The notes beneath the pieces are model-generated. The model was not told the origin of the DNA. It ran no database searches and worked only from the letters and a program-made list of their open reading frames with translations. From UBA2965 sp036526135 (GTDB lineage Bacteria; Pseudomonadota; Gammaproteobacteria; Pseudomonadales; Azotimanducaceae), in assembly GCA_036526135.1 (NCBI GenBank), contig DATCZA010000080.1, positions 1 to 30,194 of the forward strand: 30,194 nt of DNA, given 5' to 3'. Positions 15,114 through 22,606 of this stretch are shown here, one piece after another. Made by a program: the position numbers and the translations under genes. Numbering within the stretch: the stretch's first letter is position 1; each line of letters starts with the position of its first letter.

Positions 15114-16559
15114 CTAGGCGAGAAACGTCCGGGGCGAGAAGTAGCCGTGAAACTGATGGGGCAGGTGATGGCTAAGGTGCAGGGTACAGACCCGCTCATT
15201 GACGTCGTCGGCCCGGTAGACCTGCAGCTCGCTGCGGTGTGAGTAGCCGTCGTAAACCACTTCCAGAAGGTAGCCGTCGTCTTCGCGGGTCGCGCCCTCT
15301 GCAGCCGCGAACATGGGCTCCGAGCCGTAGCAGCCGGCCGGCAGGGTGACGACGTCTGCATCGCCATCGAAGGTCACTCTCTGAAAACCGTTGAAGAAGC
15401 TGTTGGCGCCGTTTTCCACCGAGCAGGCCGTCCAGGTCACCGAGTGCGGCTGCCCGGCTTTCGCCGGGTTGAAGACGGGGAACTCGGCCTCGCATTCACT
15501 CACCCGTGCGCAGCTCATGGTTCCATCGGCCAGGTTCAGGCGGTAGCGGTTGTAGTACCCGCCGCCGAACCTTCCCGACGGGTTGAACACATCTGCCAGC
15601 GTCGCGTTGACCTCGAAGTTATCCTGGAACATGGCGTCCACGACCACCTCGTCACCGCTTTCGAACGCGTTGCCGAAGTGAATGATCGCGCCCGGATCCG
15701 TCTCGAACTCGCGCACCACCTCCAGGGTGTCGAGATCAACGACGATGATGCGCATGGGGATGTCGTCATCGAACCGCACGCCGTCCGACATGCTGTGTCT
15801 TCCCAGGAAGAAACCGCCCATGCCGCCAAAGACGATGGAGTTGACGAAGTACACGGCGTGGCGCCCGGCCAGGGCGAAATCGTGGCAGAACGGAAACGTC
15901 TGCAGCGGAAGCTGCGCCGTCTTTGCCATGCGACCCTGGGGATTGATGCGGTACATATTCAGGCACGGTGATTTCCTCACGGTGCCCGTGGTCCCGGCGC
16001 CGAAGTTGAAGTAGTCGCCCGTCTGCGGATGCACCTTGCCGTGGGCGCTGAACGCCTTGCCCGCGAGCGCGCCGTCGTAGTCGAACTCGCCCACCGTCTC
16101 TAAAGAGCCCGGCTCGAGCTCCCACGGGCGACCGCCCTCGTTCAGCGCCAGCAGCCGGCCACCGTGGTGGATGATGCTGGTGTTCGCGGGGTTGGCCGGC
16201 CACTTGAAGATGTTCTTGGTCCAGCCTCCGGGGATCTGCGTGCCGAATCCCCGATAGAGGATCTCCTGCGCTTCGGTCTCCTCGACGTACTTGGGCGTTC
16301 TGACGTATCGGTTGCGGAAGTGGGCTTTGGAATCGGTAAACGTGAACTGGCTGATCATGCCGTCACCGTCGAACCAGTGACCAAAGGGCTTGCCGCCGAT
16401 CTTCTGACGCCCCGGACCATTGCGCATGAACGTGCCGGTGAGGTCCGCAGGAATCGTTCCGTCGATGTCGTCTATCCAGTAGTCGTGCTCCTCGTCCAGA
16501 TTCTCCAGGCCGCCGTGACAGGTAGGCGGCTCGTTGGCGCCTCGCATTACCGTGCTCAT
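15114..16559 (-). CDS. Carotenoid cleavage oxygenase / lignostilbene dioxygenase family enzyme
   Basis: The protein has 481 residues, a normal length. The four iron-binding histidines of the seven-bladed propeller are visible: KVHP (His177), FCHDF (His226), IIHFGNA (His294) and HQFHGYF (His471). Other family marks are FMRNGPG, HWFDGDGM and the C-terminal HHLPHQFHGYFSPRTF. Members cleave a C=C bond in carotenoids, apocarotenoids, or stilbenes such as lignostilbene, giving two carbonyl products. Sequence alone does not tell which substrate is used. No signal peptide is present. The start lies one base after the stop of the upstream dehydrogenase-like gene (TGA-C-ATG), so the two are almost certainly co-translated. 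Confidence 0.95.
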   Translation of the reverse strand: MSTVMRGANEPPTCHGGLENLDEEHDYWIDDIDGTIPADLTGTFMRNGPGRQKIGGKPFGHWFDGDGMISQFTFTDSKAHFRNRYVRTPKYVEETEAQEILYRGFGTQIPGGWTKNIFKWPANPANTSIIHHGGRLLALNEGGRPWELEPGSLETVGEFDYDGALAGKAFSAHGKVHPQTGDYFNFGAGTTGTVRKSPCLNMYRINPQGRMAKTAQLPLQTFPFCHDFALAGRHAVYFVNSIVFGGMGGFFLGRHSMSDGVRFDDDIPMRIIVVDLDTLEVVREFETDPGAIIHFGNAFESGDEVVVDAMFQDNFEVNATLADVFNPSGRFGGGYYNRYRLNLADGTMSCARVSECEAEFPVFNPAKAGQPHSVTWTACSVENGANSFFNGFQRVTFDGDADVVTLPAGCYGSEPMFAAAEGATREDDGYLLEVVYDGYSHRSELQVYRADDVNERVCTLHLSHHLPHQFHGYFSPRTFLA

Positions 16560-16560
16560 G

Positions 16561-17580
16561 TCATGAAACCTTAATCAGTGGGATGCCGAAATTCTCGCCG
16601 CGCAGAATCCGGATGAGCGCCGACGGAACGCTCTCGATGCCCTCGAGAACGTCCTCGCGATACTTCAGACGCCCGTCGCGGACGAGGGTGGTCAGCCGGG
16701 CGAGAGACTCATCGAAACGGTGCGCGAAGTTGGAGACGAAGTAGCCGGACATCTCCGCCTGCTTGTAAACCAGGTTGAAATAGTTCTTGGGGCCATACCA
16801 GTCGAGGTCGTTGTTGTACTGCGACGTGCCGCCACAGAGGACCACGCGGGCGCCCATGGCGATCTGCCCGAGCACCGCATCGAGCGTCTCGCCCCCGACG
16901 TTGTCGAAGTAGACGTCTATGCCGTTCGGGCAGGTTTCGGCCAGACGCGCGGCAACGTCTTCCGTGCGGTAGTTGATGCAGGCCTCGGCACCGAGCTCGT
17001 CGACCACCCACTCGCACTTCTCGTCGCTGCCGGCAATGCCGATCACCCGACAGCCCTGCAGGCGGCCGAGCTGGCAGACGAGCGCGCCCACGCTGCCCGC
17101 CGCGGTTGAGACCACTAAGGTGTCGCCCACCCGGGGTTTGCAGAACTCGATCATCCCGAAGTAGGCCGTGTGCCCGCTTCCCCCGAGCACGTGCATGAGG
17201 GTAGTAGGTGACAGCCGTTCAGGCACCGCGACCTTCCGCACCCCACGCCGGCGCGCGCCGTCAGAGACCACGTACTCCTGCCAGCCGAGGTCTCCCATGA
17301 CCAGGTCTCCCGCGGCAAAGGCCGGGTTGCGAGACTCCACCACCTCGGCCAGGCCGCTGCCGTACATGGTCCGGCCAATGGGGATGGGCTTCCCGGCTAT
17401 ACCGCCGGAAACCAACGCCATGCGCATGGGCGGGTTCACGGTGAGGTATCGGGTCTTGAGCAGCAGGGTGCCGGGCTCCAACCCAGAAACCGGTTCCTCC
17501 ACGAGTTCGAAGTTGCCCGGTTCCACCTCGACTTCCGGCCGAGACGCCACCACCCACTTTCTGTTGATCAGGCCGCTGAT
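16561..17580 (-). CDS. NADP-dependent medium-chain ene-reductase (CurA/PTGR/LTB4DH-like), probable AUC start
   Basis: The protein is 339 residues if it starts at ATC 17580 and 330 if at GTG 17553. The Rossmann motif AAGSVGALVCQLGRLQGC and VYFDNVGGETLDAVL mark the zinc-independent MDR family that contains CurA, PTGR and alkenal double-bond reductases. These reduce alpha,beta-unsaturated aldehydes and ketones with NADPH. Family members carry an NR[RK]WVxASRP segment near the N-terminus. Here NRKW lies upstream of the first canonical start codon, in frame back to a TAG at 17584-17586, with no ATG, GTG or TTG available. ATC at 17580, with AGAGGGGG in front, would give ISGLINRKW. The downstream carotenoid-oxygenase-family gene is coupled to it. 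Confidence 0.9.
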   Translation of the reverse strand: MSGLINRKWVVASRPEVEVEPGNFELVEEPVSGLEPGTLLLKTRYLTVNPPMRMALVSGGIAGKPIPIGRTMYGSGLAEVVESRNPAFAAGDLVMGDLGWQEYVVSDGARRRGVRKVAVPERLSPTTLMHVLGGSGHTAYFGMIEFCKPRVGDTLVVSTAAGSVGALVCQLGRLQGCRVIGIAGSDEKCEWVVDELGAEACINYRTEDVAARLAETCPNGIDVYFDNVGGETLDAVLGQIAMGARVVLCGGTSQYNNDLDWYGPKNYFNLVYKQAEMSGYFVSNFAHRFDESLARLTTLVRDGRLKYREDVLEGIESVPSALIRILRGENFGIPLIKVS

Positions 17581-17586
17581 GTTCTA

Positions 17587-17594
17587 CCCCCTCT
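17587..17594 (-). promoter_or_regulatory. Ribosome binding site AGAGGGGG ahead of the atypical ATC start
   Basis: On the minus strand AGAGGGGG is followed by six bases and then ATC (17580). The canonical alternative GTG at 17553 has only a weak AGAAAG match three bases upstream. This placement argues that translation begins near 17580 rather than 17553. Confidence 0.5.
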
Positions 17595-17636
17595 ACTCGT
17601 CCGTGCCCATCGTACCGGTAGCCGTCTAATCACACG

Positions 17637-18089
17637 TCAGCCGACGAGCACCTCGGTGCGGATGGAGTTCGCTATGAAGCAATGCTCGTGCGCCTGATCG
17701 TGCAGGTCGTCCAGTTCCGCTTCCGTAGGCGCGTTGCCGGCGTATTCGATCGCCGGATTGAGCGTGATCTCGCTGATCCAGTACGCACCCTGGGCGTTCT
17801 TGGTCATGGTGCCCACCGCCTCGTCGCGATAGCCGATCACCGAAAATCCCGCACGGCCGGCGATGTGCAGGAAGGTAAGCATGTGGCAGCTGGCCACCGC
17901 CGCGACGAAGGCCTCTTCCGGATCTACGCAGGCAGGATTCGAAAACGGCTCCGGCACCACCGCCGGCGTGGGCGATGCCTGAACCACCGCACCGCCATCA
18001 AACGTCCAGCGGTGCTCGCGGGAATAGCGGCCGCTGACGAAGTCCCCTTCCCCCATGGTCCACTCGACGCAGGCTGTGTGGTTTGACAT
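17637..18089 (-). CDS. OsmC-family peroxiredoxin-like protein
   Basis: The protein has 150 residues. The two family cysteines are present: VASCHM (Cys68) on the central helix and HEHCFIANS (Cys137). The Glu and Arg of the OsmC active site also seem present (NPACVDPEEAF, RYSREHRW). The family reduces organic hydroperoxides through a thiol cycle. This member is more like the general OsmC/YhfA group than Ohr, so peroxide activity is likely but not certain. GGAG lies seven bases before the ATG. The stop is 56 bases before the dehydrogenase-like gene's start on the same strand, so co-transcription is possible. Confidence 0.9.
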   Translation of the reverse strand: MSNHTACVEWTMGEGDFVSGRYSREHRWTFDGGAVVQASPTPAVVPEPFSNPACVDPEEAFVAAVASCHMLTFLHIAGRAGFSVIGYRDEAVGTMTKNAQGAYWISEITLNPAIEYAGNAPTEAELDDLHDQAHEHCFIANSIRTEVLVG

Positions 18090-18152
18090 GACGTTTCTCC
18101 AACCAGAGGCAACAATCCTACGCCGAGACAGACCCCACGACCATGGCGGCTG

Positions 18153-18842
18153 TCAATCGCCAGCGATCTCCACGAGCACCTCGTTGCGTCGCAGAAACCA
18201 CGGCGTGAAGGGGTCGTTATAGCGGGCGAGGACCACTTGCCCTACGGGCTCGAGGCCGCCGGCGCGCACCGAACTCAGCAGCGCCGTCTCCGCAGCCTTC
18301 ACATTCTCCTCGAGCCATCGGCCCGAGAAGCGGCGCGCCGCCACCAACCGCGGCGGAATCCGCTTGATCTCAACGCGCGGATCCACAGGCGCGGGCAGTG
18401 ACGCCTCGGAGTACTTGCGTTCCATCACGAACTGGTACGTCCACAGCTTCTCTTGCGATGGGTCAACCGATGCCTCGTCTTCTGCTCCGGCAGGCTCGCT
18501 GAAAACGGGCGCGGTCATGGCCATTGTGCTGCCTGAAGACGTGTCGGCATCGTAGCTCACCACCGGCGTGGTCATGGCCATCTCCCGACGCTCCACGTTG
18601 TTGCCGAAGATGTACCCCGCTAGCACGGGGAACGCCCGGGTACCTGCCTGGTCGAACTCCCCGGACACCCGCGTCTGCGCGACGAGGTAGCCTTCGTAGC
18701 GACGAACTTCGTAGCCATCACCTTTCGAGATCACCGCGTATTCGGGCTGTTCAAGAGTCGTGCCCCAGTACCACCAGGCAACGATCCCGGCCACGACGAC
18801 GGCAACGAGCACGCCTGCTGCAATCATCAGGACCTTCAACAT
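18153..18842 (-). CDS. SOUL-family heme-binding-like membrane protein
   Basis: The protein has 229 residues. One N-terminal membrane helix (about 5-27, LMIAAGVLVAVVVAGIVAW) anchors a SOUL/HBP domain: YEVRRYEGYLVAQT, AFPVLAGYIFGNN, MAMTTPV twice in similar form (MAMTAPVF) and PPRLVAARRFSGRW near the C-terminal half. SOUL proteins can bind heme or tetrapyrrole, but bacterial members are poorly characterised. No convincing ribosome site precedes ATG 18842. A 14-codon open frame with a good ribosome site ends across this start and may couple its translation. It is divergent from the second GST gene. Confidence 0.88.
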   Translation of the reverse strand: MLKVLMIAAGVLVAVVVAGIVAWWYWGTTLEQPEYAVISKGDGYEVRRYEGYLVAQTRVSGEFDQAGTRAFPVLAGYIFGNNVERREMAMTTPVVSYDADTSSGSTMAMTAPVFSEPAGAEDEASVDPSQEKLWTYQFVMERKYSEASLPAPVDPRVEIKRIPPRLVAARRFSGRWLEENVKAAETALLSSVRAGGLEPVGQVVLARYNDPFTPWFLRRNEVLVEIAGD

Positions 18843-18880
18843 GATGGGAGCTTCGTTCGGGCGACGAGCATGGCGGTCAT
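18836..18880 (-). CDS. Possible 14-residue leader ORF coupled to the SOUL gene
   Basis: The frame begins ATG ACC GCC ATG and encodes MTAMLVARTKLPSC. GAGGAGAAAGG lies about seven bases upstream, a much better ribosome site than that of the SOUL gene. Its TGA at 18836-18838 overlaps the SOUL start in the string ATGTTGA. The peptide has no known homologue that I recognise. It may be translated mainly to deliver ribosomes to the SOUL start, or it may be chance. Confidence 0.3.
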   Translation of the reverse strand: MTAMLVARTKLPSC

Positions 18881-19042
18881 GGTCTTTCCTTTCTCCTCGA
18901 ACCTGTATTCAACCATGCTCGCGAGACGGTGAAATGCACGTGAATCCCCCGCGCCGGAATGCGACGGGACTGCGGTGCAGCCTCGGGAGCTTATCACCGG
19001 ACAGAAGGCATGATAGCTTGGCCGTCCGATCAGGGAGGAATG

Positions 19043-19807
19043 ATGAGCAACCCCACCCAACCACTGAAACTCTACGGCGTGCCGTTCTCTCAACCCGTCC
19101 GCGCCGTCATGTGGCTGATGCTTCACAAACGTATGCCGTTCGAAATGGTACTCACCAACCCCGGCACATCGGGCGAGAACGGCAGTCGTCACCCGGACTA
19201 TCTGGCCAAGAATCCGGGCGGCACCATCCCGACCATCGAGGAGCCCGATACCGGCTTCACCCTGGGCGAAGCGCACGCCATCCTCTGCTATCTGTGCAAC
19301 AAATACGGCTGGTCGGATATGTATCCAGCCGAGCCTCAGGAGCGCGCCCGCGTGGACTGGTACCTGCACTATCACCATCGCAACGTCAGAGAGGCATCGA
19401 CCGGGTTGGTGGCGCCGAAGATCCGGAAAGATCTGAACATTCCGGAGACCGTCCAGGCGGCCGCCCAGGCCACCCTGACCCGGGCGCTGCAGGCCATCGA
19501 GACCGGCTGGCTCGGAAAGTCCGCATTTCTCGCCGGCGATGCGGTCACCATCGCCGACTTCGCCGCCTACGTGGAGATCGGCCAACTGCAGCCCGGCTTC
19601 ACCAACGTCTATGATTTCAACCCGTTTCCAAACGTTCGCCGCTGGATGGACTCGCTCAAAACCTTCGACAGTCACGACGACGTCCATGTCGTGCTCGCCG
19701 AGCTGGGCGACATCAGCGCCGAGCCGCCTTCCATGGAGGCAATCAAGAACGCCAACATCTCCGCTCTGAGAACGCTCAAGGCGCGCCTGGCGGAGATGAG
19801 CGGATGA
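19043..19807 (+). CDS. Glutathione S-transferase, theta-like
   Basis: The protein has 254 residues. The N-terminal thioredoxin-like domain begins LKLYGVPFSQPVRAVMWLML with a Ser near residue 16 that could be the catalytic serine of theta-class enzymes. NPGGTIPTIEE supplies the cis-proline, and TLGEAHAILCYLCNKYG the glutathione-binding turn, with Glu-Ala in place of the usual Glu-Ser. The C-terminal helical domain contains FLAGDAVTIADFAAYVEIGQL. Function is probably conjugation or dehalogenation with glutathione; the substrate is unknown. I chose ATG 19043 over ATG 19040 because GGGAGG is too close to the latter. The GFA-type gene follows 34 bases downstream, probably in one operon. Confidence 0.9.
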   Translation: MSNPTQPLKLYGVPFSQPVRAVMWLMLHKRMPFEMVLTNPGTSGENGSRHPDYLAKNPGGTIPTIEEPDTGFTLGEAHAILCYLCNKYGWSDMYPAEPQERARVDWYLHYHHRNVREASTGLVAPKIRKDLNIPETVQAAAQATLTRALQAIETGWLGKSAFLAGDAVTIADFAAYVEIGQLQPGFTNVYDFNPFPNVRRWMDSLKTFDSHDDVHVVLAELGDISAEPPSMEAIKNANISALRTLKARLAEMSG

Positions 19808-19841
19808 CCCGGCAATCCTGAACACGAGCAAAGGAATAATC

Positions 19842-20270
19842 ATGAGCGAAACTCACAAGGGCGCCTGCTTCTGCGGAGCGGTCCAGATCGAGGTCACCGG
19901 AGAGCCCAACATGATGGGTTACTGCCACTGCACGGATTGCGCGGCCTGGGCCGGGGCCCCGGTGAACGCGTTCAGCCTGTGGCCGCCGGAAAACGTCCAG
20001 GTAACGGCGGGCGAGGAGAAGCTGGGCACCTATGCCAAAACCGAAGGCAGCCAGCGCAAGTTCTGCACGCAATGCGGCGGCCACGTGTTCACCGACCATC
20101 CCGGGATGGGACTAATCGACGTTTATCTCAACGTCGTGCCCGGTAAGGCCCACACGGGCGCCATGCACGTCTTCTACGGCGAGAAGACGATGTCGGTACC
20201 GGACGGTTTGCCGAAATACCGGGATCTTCCAAAAGAGTTCGGCGGTTCCGGCGAAACCATCGCCGAGTAG
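19842..20270 (+). CDS. GFA-family zinc protein (glutathione-dependent formaldehyde-activating-like)
   Basis: The protein has 142 residues. The zinc-binding cysteines fall in the family pattern: ACFCG (Cys9, Cys11), YCHCTDC (Cys28, Cys30, Cys33) and FCTQCGG (Cys75, Cys78), followed by HVFTDHPG. The fold is that of Gfa and CENP-V-like proteins. Gfa was described as speeding the addition of formaldehyde to glutathione, but many homologues have no shown activity. Its position just after a GST fits a glutathione-linked role. AAGGA lies six bases before the ATG. It converges with the GNAT gene across 67 bases that hold no clear terminator. Confidence 0.92.
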   Translation: MSETHKGACFCGAVQIEVTGEPNMMGYCHCTDCAAWAGAPVNAFSLWPPENVQVTAGEEKLGTYAKTEGSQRKFCTQCGGHVFTDHPGMGLIDVYLNVVPGKAHTGAMHVFYGEKTMSVPDGLPKYRDLPKEFGGSGETIAE

Positions 20271-20337
20271 GACCGCCGCGAGCGGTGAGCGGAGGACCCG
20301 GGGTCCGGTCTGCACGGGCCGCCGATTGAGACACGGT

Positions 20338-21024
20338 TTACTCGCGCAGCAGAACGTGGGCGTAGATCGGCCTGCGGTGTTCGAAGCCGAGCCTCTCGTA
20401 GATTCCGATGGCGGTGGTCTCGCTCGGGCTGCCGGCCACCACGTGCAGAAACGCCCGATCGCCACGGGCAAAGCATTCGGCCAGCACGTTCAGAACCATT
20501 CGCAAGGCCAGCCCCCGACCGCGCGCGTCGGGATGGGTACACACGCCGCTGACCTCCGTGCAGCCGGGCAGTTTCATGCGCTCGCCAGCCATGGCGACCA
20601 GCCGGCCGCCGCTGCGCACGCCCACATAGCGCCCCATCTCGATGGTCCGCTGCAGAAACGGCCCGGGCTCGGTCAGCTCGGCAAGGGCAACCATCTCCGG
20701 AGCGTCGGACGGCGTCAGCTCGTCGAAGGGCTCCGGCTGCCCCGGCGGCGTCTCGCAGACCATCTGGTGCAGCGGCATGACCCGCAGCAGCCGCCAGCCC
20801 GCGGATTCGGGGAGCCGGGGCTGGGTCGAAAGAACGCCGACGCCGGCGCCCGATGGCACCAGACCGGCAAGGTCGAGCAGGGCTTCAGGCGTCGCTTCGG
20901 AAAGGCCGGCGAGCGGCGATACCAGCGGGTCGTAGACGGCAGCCAGCTCGCTTGCCCGACCAAGACCAGCGTGAGCGTGTTGCAGCGCCGCGAAAGCCGG
21001 ATTGTCGAGCAGATCGTCTGACAT
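20338..21024 (-). CDS. GNAT-family N-acetyltransferase (FR47-like)
   Basis: The protein has 228 residues from ATG 21024. The acetyl-CoA binding region is in the C-terminal half: VSGVCTHPDARGRGLALRMV holds the R-G-x-G-L/A pyrophosphate loop, and GIYERLGFEHRRPIYAHVLL forms the last strands. This arrangement matches FR47-like GNAT proteins. The N-terminal 110 residues are variable and may form a second degenerate GNAT fold. The acceptor amine is unknown. GGAG stands about ten bases before ATG 21024; ATG 21102 would add 26 residues and has no ribosome site, so it is less likely. Confidence 0.85.
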   Translation of the reverse strand: MSDDLLDNPAFAALQHAHAGLGRASELAAVYDPLVSPLAGLSEATPEALLDLAGLVPSGAGVGVLSTQPRLPESAGWRLLRVMPLHQMVCETPPGQPEPFDELTPSDAPEMVALAELTEPGPFLQRTIEMGRYVGVRSGGRLVAMAGERMKLPGCTEVSGVCTHPDARGRGLALRMVLNVLAECFARGDRAFLHVVAGSPSETTAIGIYERLGFEHRRPIYAHVLLRE

Positions 21025-21169
21025 CAGCACCAGCTCCGATTCGGTGCGGCCCCTCTGCCACGACGTGCAAAGCGGCGGCTCACTTTCTGCATTCTTGCCC
21101 ATCGAGCCGAAGATAGTTCGAGCCAGGGGGCGTGTCTAACGGCCCTCGCCCGGCAATAGGTGTGCGCTG

Positions 21170-22000
21170 CTAGTCAGTCCCCCGCCATTCCCGTCCAGCG
21201 GTAAGCCGCTGGCGTTTTGCGAATTTCGGCTGCCGCCCGGCGAGAAAATCTTCGAACACCTCGGCAGTGAACTCCCCGGCGCTGTTGACCATACCGGACG
21301 CCTCTACCTCGTAGTCCAGGCCCGAGCGGTAGTCCGTTTCCCAGACCTTGTTCATCGCAAGCTTGGTGTAGCCGAGCGCCACCGGACCGCAGATCTTCAA
21401 CCTTTCACAGAGGGCGGAGACGGCCTCATCCACCTCGTCGAGCGGAACCGCACGGGTGATCAAGCCGATCTCCGCGGCTTCCCTGCCGGTCAGCTCCACG
21501 CCTTCCATGAGGATCTCCTTCGCCTTGCGCCAGCCCACCATTCTCGGGACCCTCTGGGTACCGCCCCAGCCGCAGATCATTCCGAGCGTCGCCTCCGGCT
21601 GGCTGAAGCGCGCGGCCTCGGAGGCGATGACGAAATCGCAAGCGTGGAGATTTTCGAAGCCTCCGCCTACAGCCCCCGCCTTGGCCACGCCCACGACGGG
21701 TTTCTCCAGCGTCTCGATCAGGCGGAAAAGATCATGTCCCACCTGGATGACCTCGCGAAACTCCAGGGGGGAGAACTTCCAGTCGCTGCGCGCCTCGCCG
21801 AAAACCACGGCCCCCATGTGAAAGCCCTCGCCCCCTGCAGTGATGACCACGACACAAACGTCAGCGTCGTTGTTGGCATCGATGAGCGCAGCCCGCATCT
21901 CCGTCAGCACGGCAAGCGTCATGCCGTACTGCGGCGGGTTGTTCTTGGTGATGGTGGCAACGCCGTCCGTCTTTTCGTAGCGAATGGCCTCGAACGCCAT
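21170..22000 (-). CDS. Enoyl-CoA hydratase/isomerase-family protein with both catalytic glutamates
   Basis: The protein has 276 residues from ATG 22000, where GGGAGGA stands about seven bases upstream; an upstream start at 22093 would add an unrelated hydrophobic tail. GGEGFHMGAVV and GAVGGGFENLHACDFVIAS provide the oxyanion hole. GGGFE and FSQPEATLGM supply residues equivalent to Glu144 and Glu164 of rat hydratase, so hydration of an enoyl-CoA is plausible, unlike the crotonase at 5336-6136. GWGGTQRVPRMVG is also typical. It may act in beta-oxidation or in side-chain or ring degradation. The VOC-family gene lies upstream on the same strand with a 111-base gap. Confidence 0.9.
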   Translation of the reverse strand: MAFEAIRYEKTDGVATITKNNPPQYGMTLAVLTEMRAALIDANNDADVCVVVITAGGEGFHMGAVVFGEARSDWKFSPLEFREVIQVGHDLFRLIETLEKPVVGVAKAGAVGGGFENLHACDFVIASEAARFSQPEATLGMICGWGGTQRVPRMVGWRKAKEILMEGVELTGREAAEIGLITRAVPLDEVDEAVSALCERLKICGPVALGYTKLAMNKVWETDYRSGLDYEVEASGMVNSAGEFTAEVFEDFLAGRQPKFAKRQRLTAGREWRGTD

Positions 22001-22111
22001 ATGGTTTTCCTCCCAGGGGTTTGCGCCTATAAACGCCCAGACCAGCACGAAGAGCGTGCAGCCGAGCTGGTCGACCCCCAGCGCGCGATGCAACGCAAGG
22101 AGAGCCGGCCC

Positions 22112-22486
22112 TCAATGCTCCCGAAGCTCGTCCAGATAGAAGACATTGCCGTCGGGATCTTCGAACAACGCCATGTAACCGCCCCACGGTTGTCGCTCGG
22201 GGGGAGCCGTGAACTCGACCCCTGTGCTGCGAAGCGTTTCGTAGGCATCGTCCAGACTTTCAACTCCCCAGCCGATCCCGGTATGTCGCCCCGGAGCAAA
22301 GGCCGGTTCAGCGTCCTGGCCAACCGCGGCAATGGCGAACCCGACGCCCTTGGTATCGAAGGACGCGTAGCCGAACTCCTCATCGGCCATCGCGACCTCG
22401 AGACCCAGCTTGTCCCGATAGAAGGCCAGCGCCGTATCGAAATCACTGACAAAGACGTTCACGTACCCTATGGCCAGATCAGGCAT
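22112..22486 (-). CDS. VOC-superfamily (glyoxalase/bleomycin-resistance/extradiol-dioxygenase-like) protein
   Basis: The protein has 124 residues, the length of one VOC domain pair. It starts AIGYVNVFVSDFDTALAFYRDKLGLEV, the standard first beta-alpha-beta-beta-beta module, and ends ALFEDPDGNVFYLDEL, the second module with its Glu metal-ligand candidate. Members are metal-dependent lyases, isomerases or binding proteins; a specific reaction cannot be assigned. GGGAGAG lies just before the ATG. It is followed on the same strand by the enoyl-CoA hydratase gene and may be co-transcribed with it. Confidence 0.88.
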   Translation of the reverse strand: MPDLAIGYVNVFVSDFDTALAFYRDKLGLEVAMADEEFGYASFDTKGVGFAIAAVGQDAEPAFAPGRHTGIGWGVESLDDAYETLRSTGVEFTAPPERQPWGGYMALFEDPDGNVFYLDELREH

Positions 22487-22606
22487 TCTGCTCTCCCGAA
22501 CGCCACGACAAGACCATACGATACCACCACTGCGGGGTGCGCGAGCGCTTACATGACCAATGCCGGGGCGCGATCGGCCACACGCTAGGCCGCTGCGGTC
22601 AAACGA

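Noticed and set aside
20271..20337. Possible bidirectional terminator GGACCC-G-GGGTCC between the GFA and GNAT genes
   Set aside because: The arms leave a one-base centre, so only a weak hairpin can form, and no T run follows on either strand.
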